Source: JAGDZR01 sp049115695 (GTDB lineage Bacteria > Bacteroidota > Bacteroidia > Cytophagales > Cyclobacteriaceae). Taken from it: DNA of 64,000 bases. The DNA lies in the NCBI GenBank assembly GCA_049115695.1, contig JAGDZR010000007.1, positions 124,001 to 188,000 of the forward strand, in the 5' to 3' direction. The position numbers and the translations under genes are program-made. Below the pieces are notes generated by a model. It searched no databases. It was not told where the DNA came from and saw only the letters and a program-made list of their open reading frames with translations. Of this stretch, positions 34,937 to 43,755 are shown one piece after another (the stretch's first letter is position 1; each line of letters opens with the position of its first letter).

Positions 34937-35665
34937 CTACTCAGGCAAATAATCTCCTAATAAATTCCAATCTATGCTATTCCCCCAGCCCTGTCCATGA
35001 TCACTAATGTTTCGAGTTTTGTGAGCAGCGCTGACCTGATGGTCTCCATGGTTCAATAAAAAAAGCACCTCCCCTGGTCGTAGATGCAAACTGGCCCAGC
35101 TCATGGGAGAATTTCCATGGGCATCCAAAGCTGATTTATCTGCTCCATTATCAATTAGAAATTGGATAGTCTTCACATCAGCATAGGCGGCTGCTCTGTG
35201 CAAAGGGGTTTCTCCACAAGTTCTAACATCCCGCATGAAGGCGCCTGTTTCAACACCAGGCTTAGTTTTGGCATTTACATCCGCACCTTTCTCCACTAAT
35301 AACTTGACAACATAGAAGTAATAGGGACGCCCTGACTTGACTAGTGCATTGTGCAAAGGGGATTCATTAGTCTTATCAACAAATGCATTTACATCAGCTC
35401 CTTCATTGATTAAAAAATCACACACTTTCCAATGACCAAAAAACGCGGCATTGCCTAATTCATCATTGAGATTAATACTAACCAATGTTCCTCCCTTAGC
35501 GAGTATTGCACCTAGTGCAGTAGTATCATTGTAATAAACCAACCATTGCAACAATTTAACAGGACCCTCATTCAACAGCTGCTGCCAATTGTTCAATTGG
35601 AATAATTTGAAAAGGTAGTCTGTTCTCCCACGGCTAATGAACAATAGTAATTCTTCAGGTTTCAT
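34937..35665 (-). CDS. Ankyrin-repeat protein
   Basis: A 242-residue cytoplasmic protein with about five ankyrin repeats between residues ~60 and 215: DELGNAAFFGHWKVCDFLINEG, TNESPLHNALVKSGR, CGETPLHRAAAYADVKTIQF and HGNSPMSWASLHLRPGEVLF. Ankyrin repeats bind other proteins; the partner is unknown. The N-terminal ~55 residues (EELLLFISRGRTDYLFKLFQ) form a helical cap. No signal peptide is present. Confidence 0.92.
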   Translation of the reverse strand: MKPEELLLFISRGRTDYLFKLFQLNNWQQLLNEGPVKLLQWLVYYNDTTALGAILAKGGTLVSINLNDELGNAAFFGHWKVCDFLINEGADVNAFVDKTNESPLHNALVKSGRPYYFYVVKLLVEKGADVNAKTKPGVETGAFMRDVRTCGETPLHRAAAYADVKTIQFLIDNGADKSALDAHGNSPMSWASLHLRPGEVLFLLNHGDHQVSAAHKTRNISDHGQGWGNSIDWNLLGDYLPE

Positions 35666-35713
35666 AGCAATTCATGTGTTTGCTATGAAGATACTCAATA
35701 GAGAAATGGTTTG

Positions 35714-36691
35714 CTACACTTTAAAAACTCCAACGGCCTTTTCACAACCTTCCCAGTTGATAAGGACGTTAGTTGGGTCCAATAGCAAGGCTTCAGGTTC
35801 TAATAAATTCGGATAGCCTTTCCAACCAGCAGCTGGTCCATAGAAATCCCCTGAGTTTGCTTCAGGATCCATGGCTGCCCTGATGATCCCAGTAGCTCCA
35901 TCTTCAGCTGTTTGTGCACGGGTCATCAATTCTGAATCACTTTCCATTCCTCCATCTGCTGCGGTGGTTACTTGGAGATTGGTTAATGCCAATCCCGGAT
36001 GTGCAAGCAATGATTTCACATGGGTAATGCCAGCTGCATCGAGTCTTTCTTTAAGTCCATAAGTGAAAGCACAGTTCGCCAACTTGGTTTGATGGTATCG
36101 TTCCCACCTCGGCCCCTGAAAACTAACACTCTCCTGCTCGGTACCATCCCCACCGAGGTTGCCACCCTGTTTATCAAAGTATTCAGCCCTGAGTGGCCCT
36201 CCCAATCTGGCCATAGAAGAATGGTTTACCACTCGACCATCTTTGCTTCTCAACAGTAGGGGGAATAATTCCCTGGTTAGCAGAAAATGTGAAATACAAT
36301 TGGTTTGCATTTGAATATCGTAACCATCAACAGTGGCCTGATCTTTCAGTGCCATGACTCCTGCATTATTAACAACTACATCCACCTGGTCAAAACTGGC
36401 TCTGATCTCCTCGGCTGCTTGTTGAACACTCTCCAATCGCTGTAAATCACAAGAAATCGCTCTAAATTCAGCACCTGGCACTTGATTTTCAAGCGTCCTA
36501 AGGGACGTTTCCGCACGTTCACTTTTTCTATTTAACAATAAGACTTTGGCTCCCAGTCTGGCTAACTCCCTTGCACAAACAAAGCCAGTTCCGCTTGTAG
36601 TGCCTGTAATAGCTACTACCTTTCCAGACATATCCTGACCGTGATTCTCCAGGACTTTATTGAGATGTAATGTTTCTATCTGAGTTGACAT
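35714..36691 (-). CDS. Short-chain dehydrogenase/reductase (retinol-dehydrogenase-like)
   Basis: A 325-residue SDR. The cofactor motif is TGTTSGTG (residues ~30-37), the NNAGV motif is near 108, and the catalytic Ser-Tyr-Lys set is in HSSMARLGG and YHQTKLANCAF. The length and the LAHPGLALTNLQ motif resemble the protochlorophyllide/retinol-reductase-like SDRs. NRKSERA after strand 2 suggests NADP(H) preference. The substrate is unknown. It is a single gene with a 48-base gap to the ankyrin gene. Confidence 0.92.
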   Translation of the reverse strand: MSTQIETLHLNKVLENHGQDMSGKVVAITGTTSGTGFVCARELARLGAKVLLLNRKSERAETSLRTLENQVPGAEFRAISCDLQRLESVQQAAEEIRASFDQVDVVVNNAGVMALKDQATVDGYDIQMQTNCISHFLLTRELFPLLLRSKDGRVVNHSSMARLGGPLRAEYFDKQGGNLGGDGTEQESVSFQGPRWERYHQTKLANCAFTYGLKERLDAAGITHVKSLLAHPGLALTNLQVTTAADGGMESDSELMTRAQTAEDGATGIIRAAMDPEANSGDFYGPAAGWKGYPNLLEPEALLLDPTNVLINWEGCEKAVGVFKV

Positions 36692-36764
36692 TTAGGCATA
36701 ATAAGATTTGTAAATCAAACTATTCAACGTTCAGAAAGCTCAATGGTTTGCTCATTGATTATTC

Positions 36765-37802
36765 TTACATCAACACCTTATTCTTTGCTTCAATAGGAGC
36801 TGGAATATCCTCATCTCCAATCATTTCTCTTAAATCAATTTCTATGGTTCTGCAAAGGGATAACATGGGTATATCATTAGCCATACCTTCAAATGGATTC
36901 TCAGAATAGTCTCCGACCAACTCCATCGTGACATACACCCAACCGATAATGGCTACAGAAGGAATGGTCATCCAAATCGCCCACTCACCTAATTTGGCGA
37001 ATTCTGAAACCACACCAAATGGAAGCATTACTATAAATAATGCAATGAATATAAAGCTCATATTCGCATATTGACGAGGTAATGGGAATTTCTTTATCCG
37101 CTCATTTTTACCTTGGAGATTGTAGAACTCTGAAAGTAACTTTTGCATTTCCATGTGCCTGAAATCATCAGTCAACCCTTTTTCTCTTAACTCCTTCAAG
37201 TCCTGTGATTGGTGATCTATGATCTGAGTAGCTGTGTTGGCATAGCCGATTAGGTGCTCATACTCTTCCTTGGGTAAATAACGATGCAATTCTGTTTTTG
37301 ACACTTCATCGTCCACCATTCCTACTCCGAACTTCTTTTGTCTTTTCCTGGCATACTTTCCAACTTGTCCTCCAAGGCTTACGTGTTCCCATGGCGTGGG
37401 TGTTAGCAGTTGACTTCTATGCGCATAAAGCCAACCGATATGTCGATAAATCAAGCGTTTTCTGAGTCCGTCCAATTCATGATCTCCAACAGGATTTTCA
37501 GCAAACTGATTGGTGATAAATGATTTGACATACATGCCCCATGATCTGCTGGTATTGATTATTCCACCCCAAATTTTCCTTGCCTCCCACATCCGGTCAT
37601 AAGCACTATTGTTCTTGAATCCTACATAAAATGCCACTGCTGTTCCCACAATGGATAATGGAAACCATGGTATGGTTAGCCAATACAGCCCAAAGTAATG
37701 ATAGACTGCTACGATGATGGCTGGATAAGGAATCAACCAAATGAAATGATGCCCAGTAAAGGACAGAATTCCTCGAAAACTAAAGTTTTTTGATATGATC
37801 AT
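36765..37802 (-). CDS. Bestrophin-like chloride channel
   Basis: A 345-residue membrane protein of the bestrophin/RFP-TM (YneE) family. The pore-forming region is recognised by GTAVAFYVGFKNNSAYDRMWEAR with the conserved N-x-x-x-YDR-WE motif near residues 64-74, and a second membrane pair at ~225-275 (ANMSFIFIALFIVMLPFG). The C-terminal GDYSENPFEGMANDIPMLSL matches the acid cluster plus NPF of bestrophins. Family members are pentameric anion (or in some bacteria cation) channels. The gene starts 1 base after the stop of the metallo-hydrolase gene, so the pair forms an operon. Confidence 0.93.
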   Translation of the reverse strand: MIISKNFSFRGILSFTGHHFIWLIPYPAIIVAVYHYFGLYWLTIPWFPLSIVGTAVAFYVGFKNNSAYDRMWEARKIWGGIINTSRSWGMYVKSFITNQFAENPVGDHELDGLRKRLIYRHIGWLYAHRSQLLTPTPWEHVSLGGQVGKYARKRQKKFGVGMVDDEVSKTELHRYLPKEEYEHLIGYANTATQIIDHQSQDLKELREKGLTDDFRHMEMQKLLSEFYNLQGKNERIKKFPLPRQYANMSFIFIALFIVMLPFGVVSEFAKLGEWAIWMTIPSVAIIGWVYVTMELVGDYSENPFEGMANDIPMLSLCRTIEIDLREMIGDEDIPAPIEAKNKVLM

Positions 37803-37803
37803 G

Positions 37804-38835
37804 TTAGGTCAGTTTAGTCCACCAATTATGTCTTTCAACACTTTTATAATTGAAAAGTTCACCAAGCTGAGGGGTCAGTATATTTAACTTTTTTAAGTCT
37901 GCCTCCAAAACAAAACGGTCAACCGGTTCCTTCCAAGTATGCATTGCTAAAGCAAACCCAGCCCAATGAACCGGCATTGCCTTCTTAACCCCAGCTTCTT
38001 TTGCGGCCTTTACGCTCTCCTCGGGATACATGTGGATTTGATGCCAAAGCTCGTTATACTGCCCGCATTCCATAATACCAAAATCAAAAGGCCCTAGACG
38101 CTGACCAACTTCTTTGAAATGTTCTCCATACCCACCGTCACCGCTGAAATAAATATTCTCTTCGCTAGTTTTGATTGCCCATCCTCCCCATAATGACTTT
38201 TGGCGATCTGTTGCTCCTCTCCCTGAAAAGTGACGGGAGGGTGTATACGTAATTTTTATTCCATCAATTGATTCTTCATCCCACCAGTCAAATTCGGTGA
38301 TCAATCCATCCTTGATTCCCCATTTAGTCAGGTGTCTTTTTATGCCAAGACCTACATAGTATTGTTTCACCTTTGGTATCAAGCTTTTGATACTAGCAAG
38401 ATCAAGATGATCATAATGATCATGCGTCATGAGAACCAAATCTATTTGAGGAAACTGATCGATCAAATCCAGTGTATTTTCTGAGAACCGCTTACTTTTA
38501 AATGGCGCTATAGGAGCAGCATCCGGACCCAACATGGGGTCAATCAAAATGGTCTTCCCGTTCATTCTCAAGAGAATTACTGAATGTCCATACCAGATGA
38601 TTTGCGTCCGACTTGAGAAGAAAGAAGTCCTATCAAATGGAATAACAGTAATTGGCTCTTTTGGTTCGCGTCCATCCTTATCGAAAAACTGTTGTTTGAG
38701 CATTTTCGGTACATCCCGGAAATGAAACTCCATTTCCGTTTTTACAAGGTTTTGAAATTTGCCTTCCTTCCAGTTAGGAGATTGGCTGTACTGTTCTACT
38801 CTTTGCTTTGTTACTCTTCCTCCAAATTGTTTCAT
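37804..38835 (-). CDS. Metallo-beta-lactamase-fold hydrolase, NAPE-PLD-like
   Basis: A 343-residue MBL-fold protein with the metal motif MTHDHYDHLD (HxHxDH), YFSGDGGYGEHF as the bridging Asp strand, and PVHWAGFALAMHTWKEPV as the last metal-binding histidine. The sequence TQIIWYGHSVILLRMNGKTI matches the NAPE-PLD/UPF0173 branch, whose eukaryotic relatives are phospholipase-D-type enzymes of N-acyl ethanolamines. A lipid substrate is plausible but not shown. No signal peptide is seen. It is the first gene of a two-gene operon with the bestrophin channel. Confidence 0.92.
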   Translation of the reverse strand: MKQFGGRVTKQRVEQYSQSPNWKEGKFQNLVKTEMEFHFRDVPKMLKQQFFDKDGREPKEPITVIPFDRTSFFSSRTQIIWYGHSVILLRMNGKTILIDPMLGPDAAPIAPFKSKRFSENTLDLIDQFPQIDLVLMTHDHYDHLDLASIKSLIPKVKQYYVGLGIKRHLTKWGIKDGLITEFDWWDEESIDGIKITYTPSRHFSGRGATDRQKSLWGGWAIKTSEENIYFSGDGGYGEHFKEVGQRLGPFDFGIMECGQYNELWHQIHMYPEESVKAAKEAGVKKAMPVHWAGFALAMHTWKEPVDRFVLEADLKKLNILTPQLGELFNYKSVERHNWWTKLT

Positions 38836-38934
38836 ACCAAGATAAATTGATGCAGACTAAATGATCAATTAAGATAATAGAAAATTCGAGCGCAGACCTA
38901 GTGATTTCTGTAAACGCCAAGACGCAAAGGGCAA

Positions 38935-39599
38935 TCAACCCAAGCTTCTGGCAATTCGAAATCCCAAATCATCAATTTTGAAAGATACAGGATGGCTTCT
39001 CCTTCTGGTTGTGGACATTACACTTCGTTCCTCATCACACCAACCACCTCCTCGAAATACTCTATATGCCCCATAGACCTCCTCATCATAAATGTCTGAG
39101 CACCATTCCCAGATATTGCCCAGCATGTCATATAATCCCCATTGGTTCGACTCTTTCAGACCTACAGGCTCTGTCTGATCATCAGTATTTGATTTGTATC
39201 ATGCAATCTTATCCAGGTCTCCAGATGAAATCGACTTACTATTCGCCTGACATGCATATTGCCATTCGGCCTCTGTTGGTAACCTGTATCCATTAGCGGA
39301 TTCCAGATAGATCACCTCATCATTTTCATCGTTAAACGCATAGCTCGAATGCAATCCAGTTTGCTCTGAAAGTTTGTTGCAAAAAGTGATTGCATCCAAC
39401 CATGATACCGACTCAACAGGTAAATTGGACCCTTTGAAATTACTTGGATTTTCACCCATCAAATCCACATACAAATCTTGAGTGATACATATTTTGCAAT
39501 ATAGAAACCCTCAATCTTTACCTGCCAATTATTTCCTACTCGATCATCTCTCATGTGCACCAAACCTGAAGGCACATTTACTAAAATACTTTCTATCAT
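38935..39599 (-). pseudogene. SUMF1/FGE-sulfatase-type protein, frameshifted and stopped
   Basis: Three pieces of one SUMF1-domain gene follow each other. Piece one starts at ATG 39599 (MIESILVNVPSGLVHMRDD, then FYIAKY). A one-base loss near 39483 shifts to [28 protein letters not shown] and [14 protein letters not shown], up to SGDLDKIA. There the Trp codon of the usual IAWYKSN motif is TGA (39199-39201). The frame then continues with YKSNTDDQTEPVGLKE, LYDMLGNIWEWCSD and GFRIARSLG. Both lesions break an otherwise complete gene of about 220 codons. It lacks the paired cysteines of true formylglycine-generating enzymes, so it was probably a general SUMF1-domain protein. It directly abuts the VOC gene. 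Confidence 0.85.
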
Positions 39600-39971
39600 C
39601 TAGACGTGCTGATCGATCAAAATCTGGTTGCCATCTGGATCAGTGATTACCATACTCGCCGGCCCGGAAGTAGTCTCATCAGCTTCCGTATTGATTTCAA
39701 CCTTTTTTGCTTTCAATGACTTTTGTATTTCTCTCACATCATCAAACTGATCGAGCTTATTTGCACTTTCATCCCAGCCTGGGTTAAACGTAATAATATT
39801 ACCTTCAAACATTCCCTGAAAGAGACCAATTAAGGCATTGCCATTCTTCATGATGAGGTAATTCATCTCTAATGAACCTCCAAATACCTCGAACCCCATC
39901 TTTTCATAAAACTCCTTTGATACCACAAGATCCTTTACGGCAAGACTTATCGAAAATGCACCCAATTTCAT
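39600..39971 (-). CDS. VOC family protein (glyoxalase/bleomycin-resistance fold)
   Basis: A 123-residue VOC-fold protein with the paired beta-alpha-beta-beta-beta modules: LAVKDLVVSKEFYEKMGFEV at the start and SGPASMVITDPDGNQILIDQ at the end, the latter holding the conserved DPDGN turn. Members bind a metal ion and act on varied small substrates. The start is ATG 39971; the ORF opens at TTG eight codons earlier. The SUMF1 pseudogene begins immediately after its stop. Confidence 0.92.
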   Translation of the reverse strand: MKLGAFSISLAVKDLVVSKEFYEKMGFEVFGGSLEMNYLIMKNGNALIGLFQGMFEGNIITFNPGWDESANKLDQFDDVREIQKSLKAKKVEINTEADETTSGPASMVITDPDGNQILIDQHV

Positions 39972-40193
39972 ATTTATACCTTTAGTTTTAAACAATTATA
40001 ATCAAAACGAAAATCGACATTTAAAAGTTGAACTAAGGACATAATTGCTGGATATATCAAAATATTCATTTTACCTAGTAGATGTTTATGAATTCGTTGG
40101 CTTGCCTTGGAATCAGGATTGTATTAGTTGGCTGCCATCATTGGATCAATAACATGGACGGTCCGCGACAGATGAAATATCGCATAGTCAGTA

Positions 40194-42584
40194 TTACTCA
40201 GATTGAGCGGATGTGGAAAAGAAGACTTGCCTGCCTTTTTCAAGCGTCAAGACCTCTCCTTTGATATTTACTTGTCCTTTGAGTCTGATGTCTGTGGAAG
40301 AAGCACCAACTTTTACCTCAAAGTTTCCTGGGGAAACTATCCACTGTTGATCCTTATACTCAACTAACTGCTTTGGAGACAAATCGATTGTAACCATTTT
40401 CTCCTGACCAGGCTTCAAGGTCACCCTGTCAAATCCTTTCAATTGGATAGGTTTTAAAGTGCTACCTGCATCTAATGGGGATACATACAACTGTACAATT
40501 TCCGTTCCCTCACGATCACCCGTATTTTTCACTTTGAATGATACAGAAATGCGATCATCACTAATCGAAGCATCTGGATCAAGCTGCAGATCACTGTACG
40601 CGTAGGTGGTATAAGAAAGGCCATAACCAAATGGATACTGAGGTTGTTGACCTGCATATCCGTTTTTGTAATTGATCTCAATTTCTTCGTCTGTACCTGG
40701 ATAAGTCACACAAAGTTTTGCCGATGGATTGACTTTACCCGTCAAAATATCCGCTACTGCATTTCCTCCCTCTTCTCCTGGGAACCATGCTTGCACAATG
40801 GCAGCTGCTTTGTCAGCAAACTTGTCCACCATCTGCTGACGTCCACCAAACATTACCAGGATCACTGGTTTACCTGTAGCAATCAACTGCCCTACAAATT
40901 GCTCTTGCTCACCTGGCAGCCTTATACCTTCTCTAAACCTACCTTCTCCGCACAAGTAGATGTTTTCACCCATACCGGCAATGATCACATCACTCTCCTT
41001 TGAGATTTCCAGTGCCCTGTTCAGGTCAGGCTGAGGTAGCCCTTTGATAGTCATCATTTTAATCTTACTTAAACGGTCATCTCCTCCATTTGCCTTGACT
41101 ACTGATTCAAGTGGTGCGCTCCAGTCACAACCTCGCTCATGCTGGATTTCAACCTTGTCACCCAAAGCATTCTCCAACCCTTCTTTGAGACTAACCAGCT
41201 TTGGATTGTTTGGGTCAAACTCGGTGCTCCACCAAAAGGAGATCATCGACTGATAAGTATAGTCTCCGAGCAGACCGTAAATAGTTGCTGCATTTGGTCC
41301 GACCAACGCAATCTTCTTCACATCATCCTTCAAGGGGAGTATTCCGTCATTTTTCAATAAAACAATTGACTGAGTGGCAGCTTCATAAGCCAACTTTCTG
41401 TTGGCGGGTGGATCAAAGTCTAACTCACCGTCCTGACCGATTTGAGGATTTTCATCCAACAAACCAAGCTTTGCTTTCATGATTAATGACCTTTTCACAG
41501 ATTCATCTACTTCAGCCTCCGTAATTAACCCCTCCTCAATCGCTTCAGGTAAAAAGGGAAAGGTAATAGGATGTGATAATTCGATATCAACTCCTGCCTT
41601 GAGCGCCATGACGCCTGCTTCTTTTGAGGATTGAGCTTGTTTATGTCCTTTATACACCAAATTGATGGCCCCATAATCGCTGACCACCTGCCCATCAAAA
41701 CCAACCTCCTCTCTAAGAATTCCAGTTAGCATTTCAGGGTTAACCGTAACCGCAAGCCCTTTGTATTTACCATACGAGGGCATCACACTTTTGGCACCAG
41801 CCACTTTGATCACAGCCTCATGTGGCATCAGGTAATCTTCGTACAATTCTTTGGGATTATCATTTTGAGTACCATAACCTGCAAAATGCTTGGTGGTAGC
41901 CGCTACGCCAGTCTTAAAATCATCGCCTTGCAATCCCTTTACAAAGGCAACTCCCATGCGAGCGGTCAGATATGGATCTTCACCATAGCTTTCCTCTATT
42001 CGCTCCCAATGTGCCGTTCTGCTAATATCTAACATGGGTGACAGGGCATACGTAGCGCCCGCTGCTCGCATATTCTTTCGGGTTGAGTTCGTATTCCGCT
42101 CAACCAGCTCTGGGTTCCATGAACATCCCACTCCAATTTGCTGAGGAAAAGTGGTTGCCCCTTGTGTAGCAAATCCAGTGATGGCTTCTTCATGAAAAAT
42201 CGCGGGAATACCAGTCTTGGTTTCGGTCATCAGGTATCGCTGCACATCCCGAACAAAGTCACGTAATTCATTTGGAGACATGGTGAGCCCGGATGAAAAC
42301 TGACAGAAATGTCCGATTCCCAGAGGTAATACTGCTCGTGCTTTCTCAATAGAGAATTTACCATCTTCCATAATTTCCTTTGGACGAATACCCTCTATCT
42401 GGGCAATCTTCTCCTCCAAACTCATGGTGGCCATCAAGGCTTCTACTTTGGCATCTAATTCAGGAGTTGAAAATGGAACCATTTCATTAATCATATCCGT
42501 TTTACTTTTGTCATTCTCTTGAGTATCCTGAGCACAATCACTCAGAATTAGCATAAAGAAAAGTGCAGTTAGTGCTTTATACAT
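40194..42584 (-). CDS. Glycoside hydrolase family 3 beta-glycosidase, lipoprotein
   Basis: A 796-residue GH3 enzyme with a lipoprotein signal (MYKALTALFFMLILSDC). The catalytic barrel contains SPMLDISRTAHWERIEESYG with the ATKHFAGYG strand, and the nucleophile Asp303 in GQVVSDYGAI. The alpha/beta sandwich follows (IALVGPNAATIYGLLGDYTY), with an insert GMGENIYLCGEGRFREGIRL that holds the likely acid/base Glu. A fibronectin-type-III-like C-terminal domain ends it (NTGDREGTEIVQLYVSP). The family includes beta-glucosidases and beta-xylosidases; specificity cannot be told. SDYGA in place of the usual SDW is notable. It is transcribed alone, opposite to the GH-like pair 1.2 kb away. Confidence 0.94.
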   Translation of the reverse strand: MYKALTALFFMLILSDCAQDTQENDKSKTDMINEMVPFSTPELDAKVEALMATMSLEEKIAQIEGIRPKEIMEDGKFSIEKARAVLPLGIGHFCQFSSGLTMSPNELRDFVRDVQRYLMTETKTGIPAIFHEEAITGFATQGATTFPQQIGVGCSWNPELVERNTNSTRKNMRAAGATYALSPMLDISRTAHWERIEESYGEDPYLTARMGVAFVKGLQGDDFKTGVAATTKHFAGYGTQNDNPKELYEDYLMPHEAVIKVAGAKSVMPSYGKYKGLAVTVNPEMLTGILREEVGFDGQVVSDYGAINLVYKGHKQAQSSKEAGVMALKAGVDIELSHPITFPFLPEAIEEGLITEAEVDESVKRSLIMKAKLGLLDENPQIGQDGELDFDPPANRKLAYEAATQSIVLLKNDGILPLKDDVKKIALVGPNAATIYGLLGDYTYQSMISFWWSTEFDPNNPKLVSLKEGLENALGDKVEIQHERGCDWSAPLESVVKANGGDDRLSKIKMMTIKGLPQPDLNRALEISKESDVIIAGMGENIYLCGEGRFREGIRLPGEQEQFVGQLIATGKPVILVMFGGRQQMVDKFADKAAAIVQAWFPGEEGGNAVADILTGKVNPSAKLCVTYPGTDEEIEINYKNGYAGQQPQYPFGYGLSYTTYAYSDLQLDPDASISDDRISVSFKVKNTGDREGTEIVQLYVSPLDAGSTLKPIQLKGFDRVTLKPGQEKMVTIDLSPKQLVEYKDQQWIVSPGNFEVKVGASSTDIRLKGQVNIKGEVLTLEKGRQVFFSTSAQSE

Positions 42585-43058
42585 TGTAATTAGATTTCAA
42601 ATATTATAACTATTGGGTCTACATCTGTTCAAGCATTAAGGTAGACCATCTGGACGAAATACATCAGGGGTAAAACTGAGTTATCTAAGGGTCAAAAGCC
42701 TCTACAAGTCGTTCAAGTTCTAGCACGACCTACTCCAAATGCTATAATTCATGTTTTACGCGGTTAATTCAAATTGATCAATCTTTTGAAATTCGACAGT
42801 CAGGGTGTGTTATAATCATTACTGCATCGAAGGAGCAAATATTTATATGAATCAATCTGAGGAACCGATTGCAATTAGATGATATTACGATCATTTGGTA
42901 GACATGACTGGTTTCAACATAGCTTTTGGCTTTTCGTCTCATTCCACACAATCCCTTCTAGGTAGCACAAAATTACCTCTCATCAAGATTATCATGCCAT
43001 TCTCTATTTCTCAATAATTCTTTAAATTAAGTTTGACTTCTATAACAGTGCGCGAAAC
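42585..43058. other. Intergenic region between GH3 and SdpI genes
   Basis: This 474-base divergent region has only short broken frames. I see no RNA gene, strong hairpin or clear TAnnTTTG promoter on either strand. Confidence 0.3.
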
Positions 43059-43376
43059 ATGCCAATAGAGTTCAAACTTTCGATCAGCTTTATTTTCATT
43101 GGTATTTCAAATCTTATTCTCGCCAGCAACAGGAATTGGATATTTGGTTACCGATCTCCTCGCGCCATTAAAACTCACAAAAGCTACGCTTACGCTAATC
43201 GATTATATGGATCAGCCATGACGTTAATAGGATCGACCTATTTCACCGTTCTTAGTTGGTTTCCAAATATTTATGGTCAATATCCTGACAAATGGCATCT
43301 GATCGTGGTAATAAGCTATTTCGCTCTCACCTTTTTGCTAATCGAAATCAAGATGCACAAGCATTTTAGAGAATAA
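43059..43376 (+). CDS. SdpI-family membrane protein
   Basis: A 105-residue membrane protein with three hydrophobic segments and the SdpI signature N-x-x-W-x-x-GYRSPRAIKTHKSYAYANRL following the first helix. In Bacillus SdpI is the immunity protein against the SdpC toxin, but the wider family in Bacteroidota is uncharacterised. It stands alone, with no toxin gene beside it. Confidence 0.85.
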   Translation: MPIEFKLSISFIFIGISNLILASNRNWIFGYRSPRAIKTHKSYAYANRLYGSAMTLIGSTYFTVLSWFPNIYGQYPDKWHLIVVISYFALTFLLIEIKMHKHFRE

Positions 43377-43436
43377 ATCAATCGATAATCAATCGGCAGA
43401 ATAGTAGCTACTTTAGAGAAGCACGGCTGGTGGGCA

Positions 43437-43619
43437 TTAGCTCATTTCCACAGGACCGAACTTTTCGTAATTAATCATCTGATCATCAAGCTTGATTCCC
43501 ACATTAACACAAGCGAAAAGTCCATCAGTTTGTAGGCGATAATGGCTAATCACCATGGACAGGTCCGTCAATAATGCTGACTTCCCAATGGACCACTTTT
43601 CATTATTTTCACCATGCAT
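43437..43619 (-). CDS. Possible small protein of unknown function
   Basis: A 60-residue frame starting at ATG 43619 with protein-like composition (KWSIGKSALLTDLSMVISHY, then RLQTDGLFACVNVGIKLDD). I recognise no family. It is convergent with the SdpI gene and divergent from the glycosidase-like pair. It could be a real small gene, a fragment or chance. Confidence 0.3.
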   Translation of the reverse strand: MHGENNEKWSIGKSALLTDLSMVISHYRLQTDGLFACVNVGIKLDDQMINYEKFGPVEMS

Positions 43620-43755
43620 CACTATTCAATCTAGTCAATAAATGCGCAATCGTACCCACAGCGTGATTTACTGTAATCATCATAGATTTATAAAGCATCT
43701 TTATTTTAGTCTGAAACTCAAGCAATTCAGTGTGCTACCGCTAAAAATCGCAAGC

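Noticed and set aside
11744..39201. Alternative genetic code or recoding (TAG as Tyr, TGA as Trp)
   Set aside because: The two stops stand for different amino acids, a frameshift accompanies one of them, and all intact genes use TAA, TAG and TGA as normal stops.
43059..43376. SdpI as part of a toxin-immunity system
   Set aside because: No SdpC-like toxin or export gene lies nearby, so immunity cannot be claimed.
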